Below are positions 36,403-49,175 of a stretch of 64,000 nucleotides of DNA, in pieces. Each line of letters starts with the position of its first letter. Position 1 is the first letter of the stretch. Below the pieces are notes generated by a model. It was not told where the DNA came from. It made no database searches and was given only the letters and a program-made list of their open reading frames with translations. Position numbers and translations under genes: made by a program. Source of the DNA: Cardinalis cardinalis (taxonomy: Eukaryota > Chordata > Aves > Passeriformes > Cardinalidae); NCBI GenBank assembly GCA_014549065.1, contig JACDOX010000018.1, positions 7,796,151 to 7,860,150 on the forward strand, read 5' to 3'.

Positions 36403-36557
36403 AAATAAAAAATGTTTGTGTGTGCATGTATAAATATAGAATATAAATATAAATTATGTTTGTAACCCTACTATGGGGCTTTCCTGGCAGAAGCATGACC
36501 AAATTCAAGAGTCTCATTAAAAAAAGAAAAAAAAAGGAAAAAAAAAAAAAAAAAAAA
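36403..36557 (+). repeat. A-tailed unit, copy A of a tandem pair
   Basis: The unit starts AAATAAAAAATGTTTGTG, passes through GTTTGTAACCCTACTATGG and GCAGAAGCATGACC, and ends with an A-rich tail containing AAAGAAAAAAAAAGG. Copy B repeats it at a 171-bp offset. It is not a family I recognise. The A-rich end looks like a retroposed RNA, but the core is too short to identify. Confidence 0.85.
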
Positions 36558-36573
36558 NNNNNNNNNNNNNNNN
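36558..36573. other. 16-N assembly gap between tandem copies
   Basis: Sixteen consecutive Ns sit exactly between the poly(A) of copy A and the start of copy B. This is where an assembler would fail on a long A run or on extra repeat copies, so the true gap size and copy number are unknown. Confidence 0.95.
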
Positions 36574-36723
36574 AAATAAAAAATGTTTGTGTGTGCATGT
36601 ATAAATAAAAAATAGAAAAATAAATTATGTTTGTAACCCTACTATGGAGCTGTCGAGGCAGAAGCATGACCAAATTCAAGAGTCTCAAAAAAAAAAGAAA
36701 AAAAAAGGAAAAAAAAAAAAAAA
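36574..36723 (+). repeat. A-tailed unit, copy B of a tandem pair
   Basis: Same landmarks as copy A, with scattered substitutions (for example CTATGGAGCTGTCGAGGC in place of CTATGGGGCTTTCCTGGC) and the same interrupted A tail. AAAGCAT right after the tail also occurs just before copy A, so a further partial unit may follow. Confidence 0.85.
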
Positions 36724-39700
36724 GCATAAGAAATAGAAAAATAGAAAAGTACTGGTCAGAAGCCTCAAATTTTATGTTTAACTTTTTGTTTTTGTGAGAA
36801 ATTTGCCCATTCACAAATATGAATCCAATCACTAACATGACATTTGTATTAAAGAGAGAAAATAAAATTCTCTGTAGCTAGATCAGTGAGGGAGCAGTAA
36901 CTCATTCTTTAAACATCAGGGTAAGAATTCATGATCTTTTTCCTGGAAGAGGAGATCCTTAGGCAAAGTTCTTTGCACCTTGGTACAACACAGGCCTCTC
37001 TTCTCCAGTAAGTCTCAATCAGAGGTTCCACTGGGTAGTGTGGCACGGTTTAAGTTGATCTGATCCATCAAGCTACCATTTTTCATCAGCCAACTTGGCT
37101 GTCACCNGTTACTCCCCCAGGCTGCACCTGACTCTGTTAAAGACCTGTGAGTGATGCCATGTCCCAGCACTGACTTACACATGCAATGCCACATGACACA
37201 GCCATCCCCCAGTGCTGGGGTTTGTGGCATCAGCAGTAACAATTGTTACTTTGCTGCTTGCAATTAATTATTTCTCAAGGAACCTTTTCTGTTGTCCTCC
37301 AACCATTTTATCTCTAATTTCTGTAATTCTCGTAAGACACACAGAAAAAAGAAAAAAAGAAAAAAAAAGGAAAAAAAGTAAAATCGTACTTATGTTCTAA
37401 AGTTAAAAGAAAGTGGAGGTTTTGGACAGTTTAGTTGCGTAGACATTGCAATATCATCAGCCATATGTAAGTGAAGTAGCAACAGCCCAAGGACCTGCCC
37501 AGATGTGTTTTCATCAAAAAACCATGAAAAGTTTTTAGGCATATATGGCATTTAAGACTTAATTATGTAGGCGATTTCATCCAAAGCTCTTTTAAACATT
37601 GTGACAATGGATTTCTTGGTTTCAGTTTCCTGTAACTTATTGTTGCTTCTGACAGCTAGAGCTGTTAATGAGTGGTCTTTGAACTGCAAGTACTGCTATT
37701 TTCCTTCAATGAACAAGAAGCTCTGCTAAAAGAGGCCAAGAGTTCCAAAAGCATATAAATGCCAATCAACACTTCAAATGTATTAATATTTCATGGCAAG
37801 TGATCAGACTGAAAATGCCTTTCTTCTATTGTACAGCACTAAGTCATGACTATTTTCATTGAAACAAGTAAGAATTTTCCTGTGAGTAATCCTTTGCACA
37901 AAANGGCAAGGGAAAAAATTAAGGTTTTCAGAGAATTGTCTAGAAAATTTTTGTGCCAATTGAATTCCATATGATATTGCATAGCGTTTCAAGATAAATA
38001 TGGGAAAAACAAAGATTTATTTCCTTGATTTAGCTGCTGGACCTGTTCTCAAATGCTGGATCTGTCACTCAAGGGGGAAAATACATTTCTAGTGGTCTCT
38101 TCTGCTTTATGAGTTANGACTACCAGTTTTATGTCCTTGTTTATTATCTCCTGGCTATAGCATTTAATAGGAGTACAGAGCTGCCCACATTCCATTCAGA
38201 ATGTGGTAGGANTCACAGAAAAAGTAAAAAAAAATACAGTTTCATCTAAATTGATATAAGTTTACTTTTTGGACCACAGGGAGCTCTGTCTGGCTTTACA
38301 ATAAAGTAATGACACAGGTTTGGGTATCTTACCATGAAGTGATATGATATCCTGAAGCCAAAGAAAAACCCTTATTCCCTAGTATTTCTCAGTAGGTTTT
38401 CAATCTGAATGGTTTCTTGTGTTTCTTTGCAAGCTGTCATTTCCAAAGGACTCTAGCTAAAAGATCAAAGCAATCATACTTTAGCAGTTAGCTAAAAACC
38501 TTGTACTCACTCATTAAACAGTGTTGAAAAATAGATATTTTCTTTTATAACTATAATGAAGTTTCAGAGCCTGAAGAATCAATTCCACATCAAAGAATCA
38601 CTGTCATGATGAATACATATTTTTTCTCCTGTCTAACAAAACTTCATGGAANGATTTGTGACATATTAAAACATCATTTTGTGAGAAACATTTACTCTGA
38701 ACTTTTAAGTAATTAGATTCAAATCACACACAAGAAATTTTGATATCAGACATTCCAAAAGGGATGAACCAAGTCAAAACCACACTGCTGCCATCAGTAG
38801 GCAGCACTTTAACAACAGAGAAAGGCACTGCTGTGTTTTATTATACATAGTCTACAAAAATGATACATAATCTACAATAAACAGAGATTCATTTAATTCT
38901 GTTTCTGTGTGAGTGTCAAAATAACCAGCTGTACAGAAACATGTGGCTCAAGTCGGTAGACAGATCACCTTGGTTAGACAAATTAATAAATTTGGCACTC
39001 TTTGTGGTCACAGGCAAAGCAATTTAACATGGAAATATTTTGTTTCCATCTCCCAGTTAAATTCTAATCTATAGTTTAGGTAAGCTTGTGCATATGTACA
39101 TGGGTTTTGTAGTCCTGAAGGTAAATTTCACTGGAGGCAATTTCACCAGCATATAAATACAAGGACAAATTCTATGGTGCTTGTTTTCTGGTGAGCCAGA
39201 CACATATATATAGCATATGTCANATGAATAAAGTGAACAGAATTTGCTCTATTCATTTACATAATCTATTTTGGGAAAAATCCCAAATCAACAAAAAGAG
39301 AGTATTTCTTGATTCTGATGATGCATTTCAAAGTTTGCCTATGCAGACAAAGAAAATCTTTGTCACTAACTATGAAGATCATTGATTATAAATGAACATG
39401 AATTTTTTTTTTTTCCAACTCATGTGTGGTTTATGCACTGTATTATTAGACACTAGACCTGAAGTACTGCAGGGAATAAAACATCATCAACACTTAACAT
39501 ATAGTGTTTACGACTGCACATTTTGGAAAACACATAAACTATTACCTGGGATTTTCAATGTGATCTTTAAAGCTTTACTACTAGTAAATAATTTCTTGAA
39601 AGAAAAATGTGTTGTTCCGCTTCTCCCTGATCCCATGGAAATAAACAGAGTTTTCAAAGAAACATACCTGCTGTTTATTCTCTTCTTAATTGATCCAGTA

Positions 39701-40571
39701 TAAATCCTACATCTGCTTGTGTACTGTTAATAATCTCTCTGTTCTGTTAATGANAGACATTGATTCCAAAATTTAGTATATTTGGTAAAATAGTATAGGA
39801 TTACTTTAATAAGGAAAGCTTTAACAGATTTTTGCAATCCTATTCTAGTTTCAAGGTATCACTAAGTGAAGGTGAGAGAGCTCTCAATCAACTTAACAGT
39901 TGCTCTTCTTATTTTTGCCAAAAATACTAGAGTGATGATGTTGTGGTGTATCTGATGAGTGACAGTGCATGGGAGGAGATCCGAAATACAGATGAAATCA
40001 CAAAAATACATCATGATGTGGCACTGTTACCTTTTAACTCTACTCATAAAAGGTAGTCTAGGACACACAGGAGTATAAGTGGAATAGCAATTTTTGGNGA
40101 GTTTACTGCATCCTCCACAACCCAAACTGAAGAAATGGCACTCTCTACTTCCTTAGGCTGTTGAGATCAGAAAATAATTGCTGTTATGACTATGAATCAC
40201 AACCAAGTTACTGTCAGAGAAATGTAGTTTATTTAAGCCCCTTTTTAATATCCTTTCCCCCAGCTGCATGGATATATTAGTAACCACTTACATCATGGAT
40301 ACTGAAAATAACTCTTTTCCTGTTATGATTTAGATCACAATCTACAATTTGCTAATTTTGATTTTTTTTTTTTCATTCTTGAAAAATGAGTTGAAATTTT
40401 GAGTCTTGAAAATTGTGGTTTATATCTTTGATTTAAAAGACCACTGATTAAAACATTTTAATTTTTCGTAAGATATGAAATAAATTATGACAACAATATT
40501 TATGATAAAATTAATGATTAATTTCTTGTAGAACTCTTATAGAAATGCACATATAAATATACATGTTGGTC

Positions 40572-40615
40572 CATGTTATTTATATACATGTTATTTATAT
40601 ACTGTTATTTATATA
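40572..40615 (+). repeat. 15-bp minisatellite, 3 units
   Basis: CATGTTATTTATATA occurs exactly at 40572-40586 and 40587-40601, followed by a 14-bp version lacking one A at 40602-40615. Confidence 0.93.
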
Positions 40616-43600
40616 CAGCATAAAGCATATACTCTATACATATAGCATTTTCTTTATTTTAGCATTATGAATTGAAAAATGATTCTGAACTCCACAGATA
40701 GTTCCTAGATTCTAACATGCATTTTCATNTTCTTAAATAGATCTCTTTACCATGTTTTCCNTAAAAACACAAGCCCATCTACTTTNGTTTAAATAAAGNG
40801 TTGAGTATTATATTTTTAATGGTGAAGTTGCAACAGAAGTTTACTGGAGATAGTGAAATCTAGCTTGTGTTTGGAATATACTGCTTGTCACTGCGTGTGA
40901 TATCTGGGTGACATAACCTGGCTGTAGATGCAGCAGTCAGTACAGAACATACCTGGAAAGCTTTAAAAACAACCCTGCCTCCAAAATGCCGACTAAATAA
41001 AGAGATATGTACATCAAACTTACAAATTAAATTTATATTAGAAGTTCCTTGAGTTATAGAAGCATGCATTTAATTAATCACTTTATTTCTTGAATGCTAT
41101 TTTGTAGTTTTGAGTGAAAAAGATAAAAAAATCTGATGACTCTGAAGCATCTTCTTCTTAACTCTTTTTACATTTGATCCTGTACTGTTAACTNACAGAT
41201 TAATAATTTTTAAATAGATTAAACAATTGATCTCAACATTTTATGAANCAGGTAAAAAGCTTTCTGATATTTTTAGCTATACATACTCTGTTAAATGTTA
41301 AGGGAGTTTGGGTTTAAATTTAAATATACTGACCTGAAATGGTAATTTTTTGTTTCCTCCATAAAATAGCTGATCTGAATTTCTCAAGCATTATTATAAT
41401 TTGGTATTTTCTTAGTGTCCTAAGAAACATATAGATATCTCATTTAAAGCATTATCTAACAATAATGCTGACACACTATAAATGCCTCTCTCACAGAATT
41501 GGTTTGTTTAGACATTTTTATGCTCTTAGAAAGCTTATCAGGTATGAACAGCTAGCCTTTTAGATGATGCAGCTCCTGTTAGCAAGGATTTATCAAGACT
41601 GTGGGATACAAACTCTATTTTGTAATAAAAACCCTCAGCTAATCTGCTTTAACCATTGCTGAGCACTCCATCACCACAAAAAAAACAAAACCAACCTGCT
41701 ATTTTAAGGGTAGATTTCAGATGCATGTTAAGGTTAAATAGTGATAGAAGGGTGCTAAATGAAGTCTTATCAAGTTACCATGCATCAGAACTGTGATAAG
41801 GCNTCCTCAGGATAGTATCAAATGGAACAAGGGTCTATTCAGAAATGTTTGACAGAAGACACACCGTTACAGTGGGACCTGTCCAATTGACAGCATGGCT
41901 TAAGAGTGGAATTTCTGATACACAGAACCTGGTGACTGCCTCAACTGCAGCAGTCTGTGCTGTGTTCAGGCTATTTAAGGGTCAGTTTTATGAGTTAACT
42001 AAAACCAGGGATCTGTATAAGCATGCAGGAAATTTTGCAACAACAAGCTTCTCTTATCTTTTTTTTTTTTTTGGCTGTTTGGCACCATCAGAAAAATATG
42101 AAATGTTCATAAATAATGAAGTATCATGCATCTCTGAACCCCAGTAATTTCTTTTTTTCTTAAAGTTATTTATTCTGGGCTGATTTACCATCTCTTTCCC
42201 TAATTTTAGGCAGGGCCTTAGCTCTCTCACAAGTTCTCAGGATGCCCTCATCTTCAAAGTGGTTCATTGAAGGAGAAGACACAGACAACTGGACACATGC
42301 AAGAGTCATCTATTTAAATGAGTTTTAATTTTGGTGCTTTCTGTTTGGATGTTCCACTTCTGTTTCTATATGCCCTTACAAAGCTCTGTTGCTATTGAAG
42401 AGAATTTTACTTTATCATAAGTTGACAGTGAGGTAAGTAAAGAAAAATTTAAATGAAGTTATATTGTTTGCTCTTGGTCCCATTCCATGGACATGGGAAC
42501 TGTTTAATTTACAGAGATGACTTACTCCCATATGTCATTCCACAATAATCTTTATGTAAGAAAATGCTTATTTGAGAATTGAAGAGCGTAGGAAATAATG
42601 GCTGGAAAGAAATGGCAAGACAAAAAACTAAGGTTTTGAGGTGTTAAATAAAAAGCTGTACCACATCTTCTGATCCTCCTTGAAAGATGGATATCAGATG
42701 TTTTAGGCATCTAAACATACAAGGGGTTAAAAGAGAATCAGAGCAGAATGTTGTTTTTTTTTTTTCCTTCCAGGCATGTGTTTACTGTTTGCAGTAAAAA
42801 AATTCTATAAAGAGTGTTCAGTAGAGCCTATAACCTACTAGTGGCCCTCTTGAAAACATTTATGAACAGCAAAATGTGTTNCATTTAATCAAGTAGTTAA
42901 CATTAAATCAAGACATTATTGTCTCAGAGAGTGCAAATTTGTTGTTGAGGCAGATTAACTGGAAGAAAGCACAAGTCACAAAAAACAGAGAGGAAAATCA
43001 GAGTCTCTGACTAAAGAACACTCCATGTAAACAAATGATGCTGGCTCAAAAGGCAAGCAAGATTTAAAAAGGGGAATATAATTCTTAAGAGAAAAAAAAA
43101 GAAAAAAAGTATGTGTTTGGTACAGGAGTAAGGGAACAGAGTAGTTGAAAGGGTAACAGGAATGTAAAGTCCATTTTGCAATGCATTGTTCTGGAATGGT
43201 GTCTTTCTGCACATATTCAGCTACCCAGTAAACTACAAATTGCTAAAGAGCTGAAAGAAGGAAACTGAACTCAGGATTTCTGGACTGAGCTAGAAAGCCT
43301 CTTAAAAAATTCACTTTTGAAAAATGAGAATTACACACTATTGCACAAGTATGACTGTATAAATAACTGGCCCAGTATTTGTGCTTAGAATCTTCTTTCC
43401 ATTGCATCATTTGAGATATGATGAAAACCAGAGACAACTAAGAAACTAACATGGTTAGGAATGTTTTTACCACAGAAGGGAAAAAGTTTTCAAACACCTA
43501 CTCTCTTTGGGTTTTCTTGAATGCTTTTTGTGTAGTAAGTTTTGGAAAGTCATGCCAGCTTTTACAGTCTACTACTTCTTGCTTTACAAATATTCTCTTA

Positions 43601-43760
43601 TGCAATATAAGACTTCAGTAGATGTACCTGGACTTTGAATATCAGAGATCTGCTCTGGTTTATATTACATGTTCTACGTAAGTTGGAACAGTCTTTAGTG
43701 CTGTTAGTAGTACTTTAATTGCATAAAGAAGTATACAGTTCATGAGCTACTATAGTCAAC

Positions 43761-43791
43761 TCCCTTTTTTATCTAGCTTGATAAAAAGGGA
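43761..43791. repeat. Hairpin with one bulge
   Basis: TCCCTTTTTTATC and GATAAAAAGGGA pair around a 6-nt loop (TAGCTT) with one extra T on the left arm. A C/T-rich arm facing an A/G-rich arm makes it only mildly distinctive. Confidence 0.65.
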
Positions 43792-46564
43792 ACGCTGAAA
43801 TGGGAGGGTGCTTTATTTTCCATTGAAAAGTAGAATGACAAGTGGAATGAGTTGTTTGCATCCACTCTTAGGTGCTAGGAATTTTTTGACTCCACTCAAA
43901 ATTCTGAGTGAGTTTATTTGAGTTCTCATCTTTATTTGGATTTCATGTTTTGTCTTTGACCATAAGAAAAGAAATATATGCACGCTACTGAACAGTAGGA
44001 ACTTAAACAAAAAAGCTCAGAATTTATGTTCATGTTTTGCTCCAGACAGCATTCAAAACTCTCTTACCTCTACAGGCAAGGTGTAATAGACTGGAAAGGT
44101 AAAGTTCTTAATTTTTGCACAAATTTTTATGTATTATAATGCACAAAAGTATTTTCTTTTTTTTTGTTTATTTGATGTTAGTTTCTTCTTGAAATACTAA
44201 AATAGCTAATGTTTTATGCTGCTAGAACAGGAAGAAATTATAGCATAAATCTGGAGCAAAAAAAGTTTGTATAAAGCAGCAAGATTAGAAGAAGTTTTGT
44301 TATAACATTGTTTACAGACAGATATTTCTAGGGATTTTAATTGTTTATTTGAAGACCAAAGTATTTTTAAAAGCATGTAAATTTTTTTTACCATCATCTT
44401 AATTGTGCTCAACTGATATCAATATCTACATGTACAAAGAAAGACTGCTAGGAAGAAAATTTAGGATTATCCTGCCAAATTTTCTCTCTGGATCTGAGCA
44501 TTGAAGAAATTTTCTGAAAGATATACAGCTATGTATATTAATTATTTACAATATTAACATATTTTAAAAAACCAAAAAACAACAAACATTCTTCTTTCTG
44601 TGGTATATTAGACATCAACACCCTAGTGGCAAAAAATGAAGAGAAATTTAAATTTACACTAGTCTCTAGAGTAAATTTGGGTAACATTGGATATTTAAAA
44701 GAAAACAAAAAAAAATTGATGAAAATACTATTGCATTAATCTTTAGCTTTCTTGTGATAAGCTTTTCTTATTTGTTATACTTCTTATGTTGGGATAACAC
44801 TGTTCTTAATAACAGAAATTTTTTGCCATCCTGATTTTTTTTCCATACTGACCAAGAATTTTGTGCAACTTTGAGATAATTCAACAAAATTACTTGACTC
44901 ATTCTGCCTTTAGAGGATTATCTGTTCCCCACTGATGTCAACTTTTGACATCTGTGTGTTCTGTGTACACAACTTGGTACATATTTAATATATCAACAGC
45001 AATGGGAGTCATGAGTATCTGGGGATCATTTCACTGACTGCCAAAGTGCACCCACCTCTTGGGGAAAAGTTATTCCAACATAAACAGTTTTGATATTGCC
45101 AACTTGCACAATATTTGATAATTTCTCTGTGGCCCAGATGTTCTGTAGTCTTCACATATGCAGATATAGCTTTTATTTGGAAAAGAAAAAAAAAAGGATT
45201 TTTACTACTCAATGGAGGAGTTTGGGACAGACTATAAAATTAAGCTTGAAGCATTAAAGGATTTTTGCCACAAAACCCCGAAAACTACTTAATATAAAGT
45301 GATCATCCTTTATTTTTTTATTATTAGACATGATCTGGAGNGGAGGAAAAACTGATGCAGGGAACTTGGAAGAGCTCTACCGTATCTTTTAAGTACTTAA
45401 TATTGTGAATGTTATTCTTTAGGAAAAATAAGCAAATGTGGCACGTATTCAAACTCTAGAGAAGTCAGTGTAATTCTAGTTGCATAAAGACATTCAGTTT
45501 TATTTTCCTGCAGACTTCTGGAGAGAAAGACCACCTTTTTTTTCAAATGTAAGGACTTCCATGCCACAGAAATAATTCCATGTTAAGTATTTTTCTATAC
45601 TTTCATGAACTTTAATTGATTAGAATATAAAATAGGAATCTTGAAAGTTATGTTCATGCTGGCACCCTTGACAGATAAGACATTGGTCTGATAACAGCAT
45701 TGTAAAGTTTACATTAATTGTGTTGCTTTTTTGTCTTACATTTACAAGGTGATACATTACATATAAAAAGTTTCTTTAAAAAATCAACATATTTTCTTAA
45801 TATACTCAAAGGTGAAATCTTTACAGCTAAATTTCCTTGCTAATAACTTGAGACAGCATGTGTTCAAAATAAGTTATCACAATATAAATGGTTTAATTAA
45901 AGTTTCCAATGGTACTTCTGAATTGAACTTGGATTTAGCTGAGAAGGTTTTCTCACAACTCTGTATGCTTCCAAAGAGAGAGGTTAATCCTTAGGAATGC
46001 TAGAGAATCACTGGGTAAACTGATAATAGTACATTTTTATGATTCTGTCAAGTATAGCCACAATTAAAAAGTCCCTTTGTGGACTGAACACAAAGGCCTT
46101 GCAAGCCGCAAGTGGTCTGTGGGCTGTGATACAGAGAATCTTAAGCCGGTGGATATTGACGTAGCCCTATTAAAGTCAATGGCATTAACACCTCTTTTAT
46201 ACTAGCTAACAATCTGGCCTGTGATCTGCCCCCTACTCTCTCCATTATACACTATGTTAACAGATTGTCAGACATCCCTTGAGAGAAAATGTATATCCTG
46301 CTAGACAAACCACTTTTACATCTACACACGATTTTCAAACCAGAAGTTTGATCTGAAGTCCAGTAAAATAAAACAAACTTTTAGAAAAAGTGCTTACTTT
46401 CTAACATTTTCCCTTTTCTTTTTCCTTTTTGAAAGTTCTAATCTACGAACAGTACAACAAGGAAGTCAAAGACAGCCTCAATAGAGCTATTATTTCCCCT
46501 CCTGCACAGGTGGTAGACTCAGTTTTTCCCCTCCAGTGTTATGGCCAGTGCAGCTGTATCAGAG

Positions 46565-46590
46565 CATGTATAATTAATTAATTATACATG
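46565..46590. repeat. Perfect 26-nt palindrome
   Basis: CATGTATAATTAA is followed directly by its exact reverse complement. It is all A/T apart from CATG/GTA edges, and TAATTA units occur in tandem at the centre. Confidence 0.9.
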
Positions 46591-47961
46591 TCTTAGTATA
46601 TAATTAAGTATAGGGGTGGTGTAGGGGGATACATCAATGACTTTACAGAGGAAAAGAAATAGGAGGCATATTGTAACTCTGATTCACAGTTTGTAGGTTT
46701 CTCCACCCCCTGGGGCAATTCAACTGCCCTCTGTAATTGAACCCTCGGCTTGTACTTCTTTTCTTTTTTTTTTTTAACAGCAGAACAACAACATCAATGA
46801 ATAAAGAGACCGTGCTCTAGAGTTCAACTTCAGCCAAGTAGCAAGGACAAGAGACTAAGATCTCAGAGGTAACAAAACTGAAGGCAGTGACTGCTGAATA
46901 AGCGTGGAGTGCAAAGCAAGACATTGCCATGCAATTAGAAGTGCAGCAGTGAAGTTCNCCTCAGATGAGATCTAGTTGCAACACTGTATCACATGTACAT
47001 GGTAGGGTTTTTTTCCATGTGATTGAACTCACCCTTACTAGAATTTTAAAGCCTGTAAAGAAAGAAAAAGCACCCTGGAAGAGAAACTCCAGGCTCTGTG
47101 GTTATTTTGAAGTCTGACAGGATTGCAAACATCTATTTAGATGATAAACTGTAATTCACGTGGTTTGGTTTTTTTAGGGTATATTTAAGCACACAGTTCT
47201 AACATCAGTCTCTACCTTCTCTTCCATATGTGCATCTTGAGCCTCTCTTTGCTGTCATTATTCTGAAAGAGAAACAGAGAACAGGGTAATTTTTCTGCTG
47301 TCTGTTGTTGGAAGGCTAATGAATGTCTTTACCTTTTTGTATTTTTATTTCCNTTATCCTGGGAAAAATATATTAGTAAAAATTCAAGTAAAGATTGCCT
47401 TTACCATGAAAAAAAAAATTACATGAGCTTCATGTTCTTAGAAAAAAGTGAATAATCAGAAATAAGCTTAGTTGAAACTGAATGACTCTGCCAGTTTTGT
47501 GGGATAGCAGTTGGCCTTGATTTTAAAACCAGCTGTCAGACATCCAGTTTAATATTTATCTTTGCCTTTCCATCGTTGAAAGTGTAAAGACACCTCTTGG
47601 TTATTGCTCAGATGAGAAAATATGTGTGTAAGGTTTGTTGTAATTCATATGTGGCAATCTTCTGTGTTTCAGAAAGACTGTGCTGAAAAGCCTTGCAGAC
47701 TATAACTTTTGCAATAATTTACTTGGCTACAAAGGGATTTTCTTAAGACTTCAGAGGAAGGTGGGGTGTCTGGGGACTGATTTGTAGTCAAAAGGGTGTA
47801 AATCTGGATGAGTCCATCCTCTCAAGACACATCAGCCTCAACAGGGTTATTTATGGCTTCTGCAGTTTCCTAAATGAGTGTATTTCAGAAAGACATGGGA
47901 TACTAACATCCCAAATACTGCTTCCTATATTCATTCAGTAATGGTGTGATTTAAACTATCT

Positions 47962-47990
47962 ACACACACACACACACACACTCACACACA
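47962..47990 (+). repeat. (AC)n microsatellite
   Basis: About nine uninterrupted AC units, then CTCACACACA. Confidence 0.93.
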
Positions 47991-48710
47991 GTGCTTTACC
48001 TCCAAACTCATTAAAATACAGTATGATTTCTGATATTTTCACAAGAAAAACACTGCTATGCAGGGTTGAATGACTAGTTTCCATCCCAAAGCTGTTACAA
48101 AGTAAATTCTCAATAACTATACGTTGTGTTGGGTTTGGTTCCCCTTCTTAGACCGCACTATCTAATGGAAGTCACTTCCATATTTCTAGATTTTTTTCTC
48201 TCCTTTCAAGTTATTTTTTAATAGTAATAGAAACAGCTATCAGTTTAAGCTACCTTAACATCAAGGTAAAACATTGGTGGCTGTAAAGAGCCTGTTTTCT
48301 TTCTGTGTTAACAGTGCAGATGCTCCTTCTGCTCCTGCTGTTTGAGCAGCAGCTGAGCCATGTAGGAGAAAGAACTGCTGTCCAGGAGTTCCAGGCAGAG
48401 CCTGCAGCAACACAGTTCTTGAACATCCAATGACATTAACCTTGACATGGCTCAAATGATAATGAAACTGGTCTCTGGTGCATCTTTACGTCCTCTGTGC
48501 TGTCATCCCAGGATAAATAATGTGAGCCCAGTATGATGATGTAATGTTGAGATGCTCTTCTATATTCACCATTTGTACAGCTGTCATGGCTTAACCCCTG
48601 CTGGAAACTCAGCACTAAGCACTTACTCAGCAATCCACTGTCTCCTCTCCCGCATGGAATGGGGAGGAGAACTACAAAAAGGTAAAACCTGTGGGCTGAG
48701 ATGAGAACAG

Positions 48711-48716
48711 TTTAAT
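48711..48716 (-). terminator. LTR polyadenylation signal ATTAAA
   Basis: TTTAAT on the plus strand reads ATTAAA on the minus strand, about 190 bp downstream of the TATA box in the direction of LTR transcription. The position fits the R-region signal of an LTR. Confidence 0.5.
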
Positions 48717-48900
48717 AATTAAAACAAGGTGAAATATAATAATAATAAATTGCAACAAGAAGGAAAAAATTGATGGAGACACAAGAGGAAAAGTAATGGA
48801 GGATACAATTACTCAATACCTGCTGGCTCCCACCCAGCCCGTCCCTGAGCAGGGGTTGGCAGATCCCAATCAACTCCCTGTGGAGTGCAACTCCCCTCAA

Positions 48901-48908
48901 TTTATATA
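48901..48908 (-). promoter_or_regulatory. LTR TATA box (TATATAAA)
   Basis: TTTATATA on the plus strand reads TATATAAA on the minus strand, with the U3-like part of the LTR to its right. A perfect box suggests the core promoter motif survives. Activity cannot be judged. Confidence 0.55.
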
Positions 48909-49175
48909 CTGAGCATGAGAGTCTATTTCATGGGATATCTTCTTGGCCAGTTTGGGTCAACTATTCTGGCTATGCTCCTTCCTGGTTTCTTGTGCACCTG
49001 CTTGCTGTCAGAGCATAACAATCTGAAAAGTCCTTGATTTAGAGCAAGCACTGCTGAGTAAAAACCAAAACATCACTATGTTGTCAACATTACTCTCGCA
49101 CTAAATTAAAAACACAGCTCTATACCAGCTACATGAAAGAAAATTAACTCTGGCCCAGCCAAAAATAGGATAACA

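Larger units (their letters stand above)
36131..48581. other. AT-rich unique DNA, no gene recognised
   Basis: About 12.4 kb with no recognisable gene. It contains the tandem A-tailed pair at 36.4-36.7 kb, a 15-bp minisatellite, a 26-nt palindrome, an (AC)n tract and small hairpins. The sequence around 46.06-46.30 kb is more complex and holds a short AAAGTCAATGG motif reminiscent of old amniote repeats, too weak to call. Confidence 0.65.
48582..49175 (-). mobile_element. Solo LTR of an avian endogenous retrovirus, minus strand
   Basis: A block of about 594 bp begins TGTCATGGCTTAACCCC and ends CCAAAAATAGGATAACA, TG...CA on the plus strand. Landmarks match a widespread avian LTR: GGTAAAACCTGTGGGCTGAG, GAACAGTTTAATAATTAAAAC, TTGGCCAGTTTGGGTCAAC, TTTCTTGTGCACCTGC and ACCAGCTACATGAAAG. 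On the minus strand a TATATAAA box lies upstream of an ATTAAA signal, which fixes the minus orientation. No retroviral genes flank it, so it is solo. The 5-bp flanks (ACAGC and GATGA) do not match, so no target duplication is visible. An ERVL-type origin is my guess only. Confidence 0.85.

Noticed and set aside
36470..36520. Possible U6 snRNA-like pseudogene inside the A-tailed unit
   Set aside because: A few short matches (CCTGGCAGAAG, ATGACCAAATTC) loosely recall the U6 3' half, but the 5' half and the overall alignment do not hold up.
36194..36838. Longest open frame in the window, minus strand, 214 codons
   Set aside because: It spans the 16-N gap and the tandem A-rich units. Its length comes from poly(T) read as phenylalanine and from the duplicated block appearing twice. 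No domain is visible.
39392..39703. 103-codon plus-strand frame
   Set aside because: It starts in a poly(T) tract, is hydrophobic by base composition, and has no recognisable domain or splice context.
46060..46310. Possible further ancient amniote repeat (AAAGTCAATGGCATT motif)
   Set aside because: Only one short motif matches and no inverted arm or second block was found, so it was not called as a feature.
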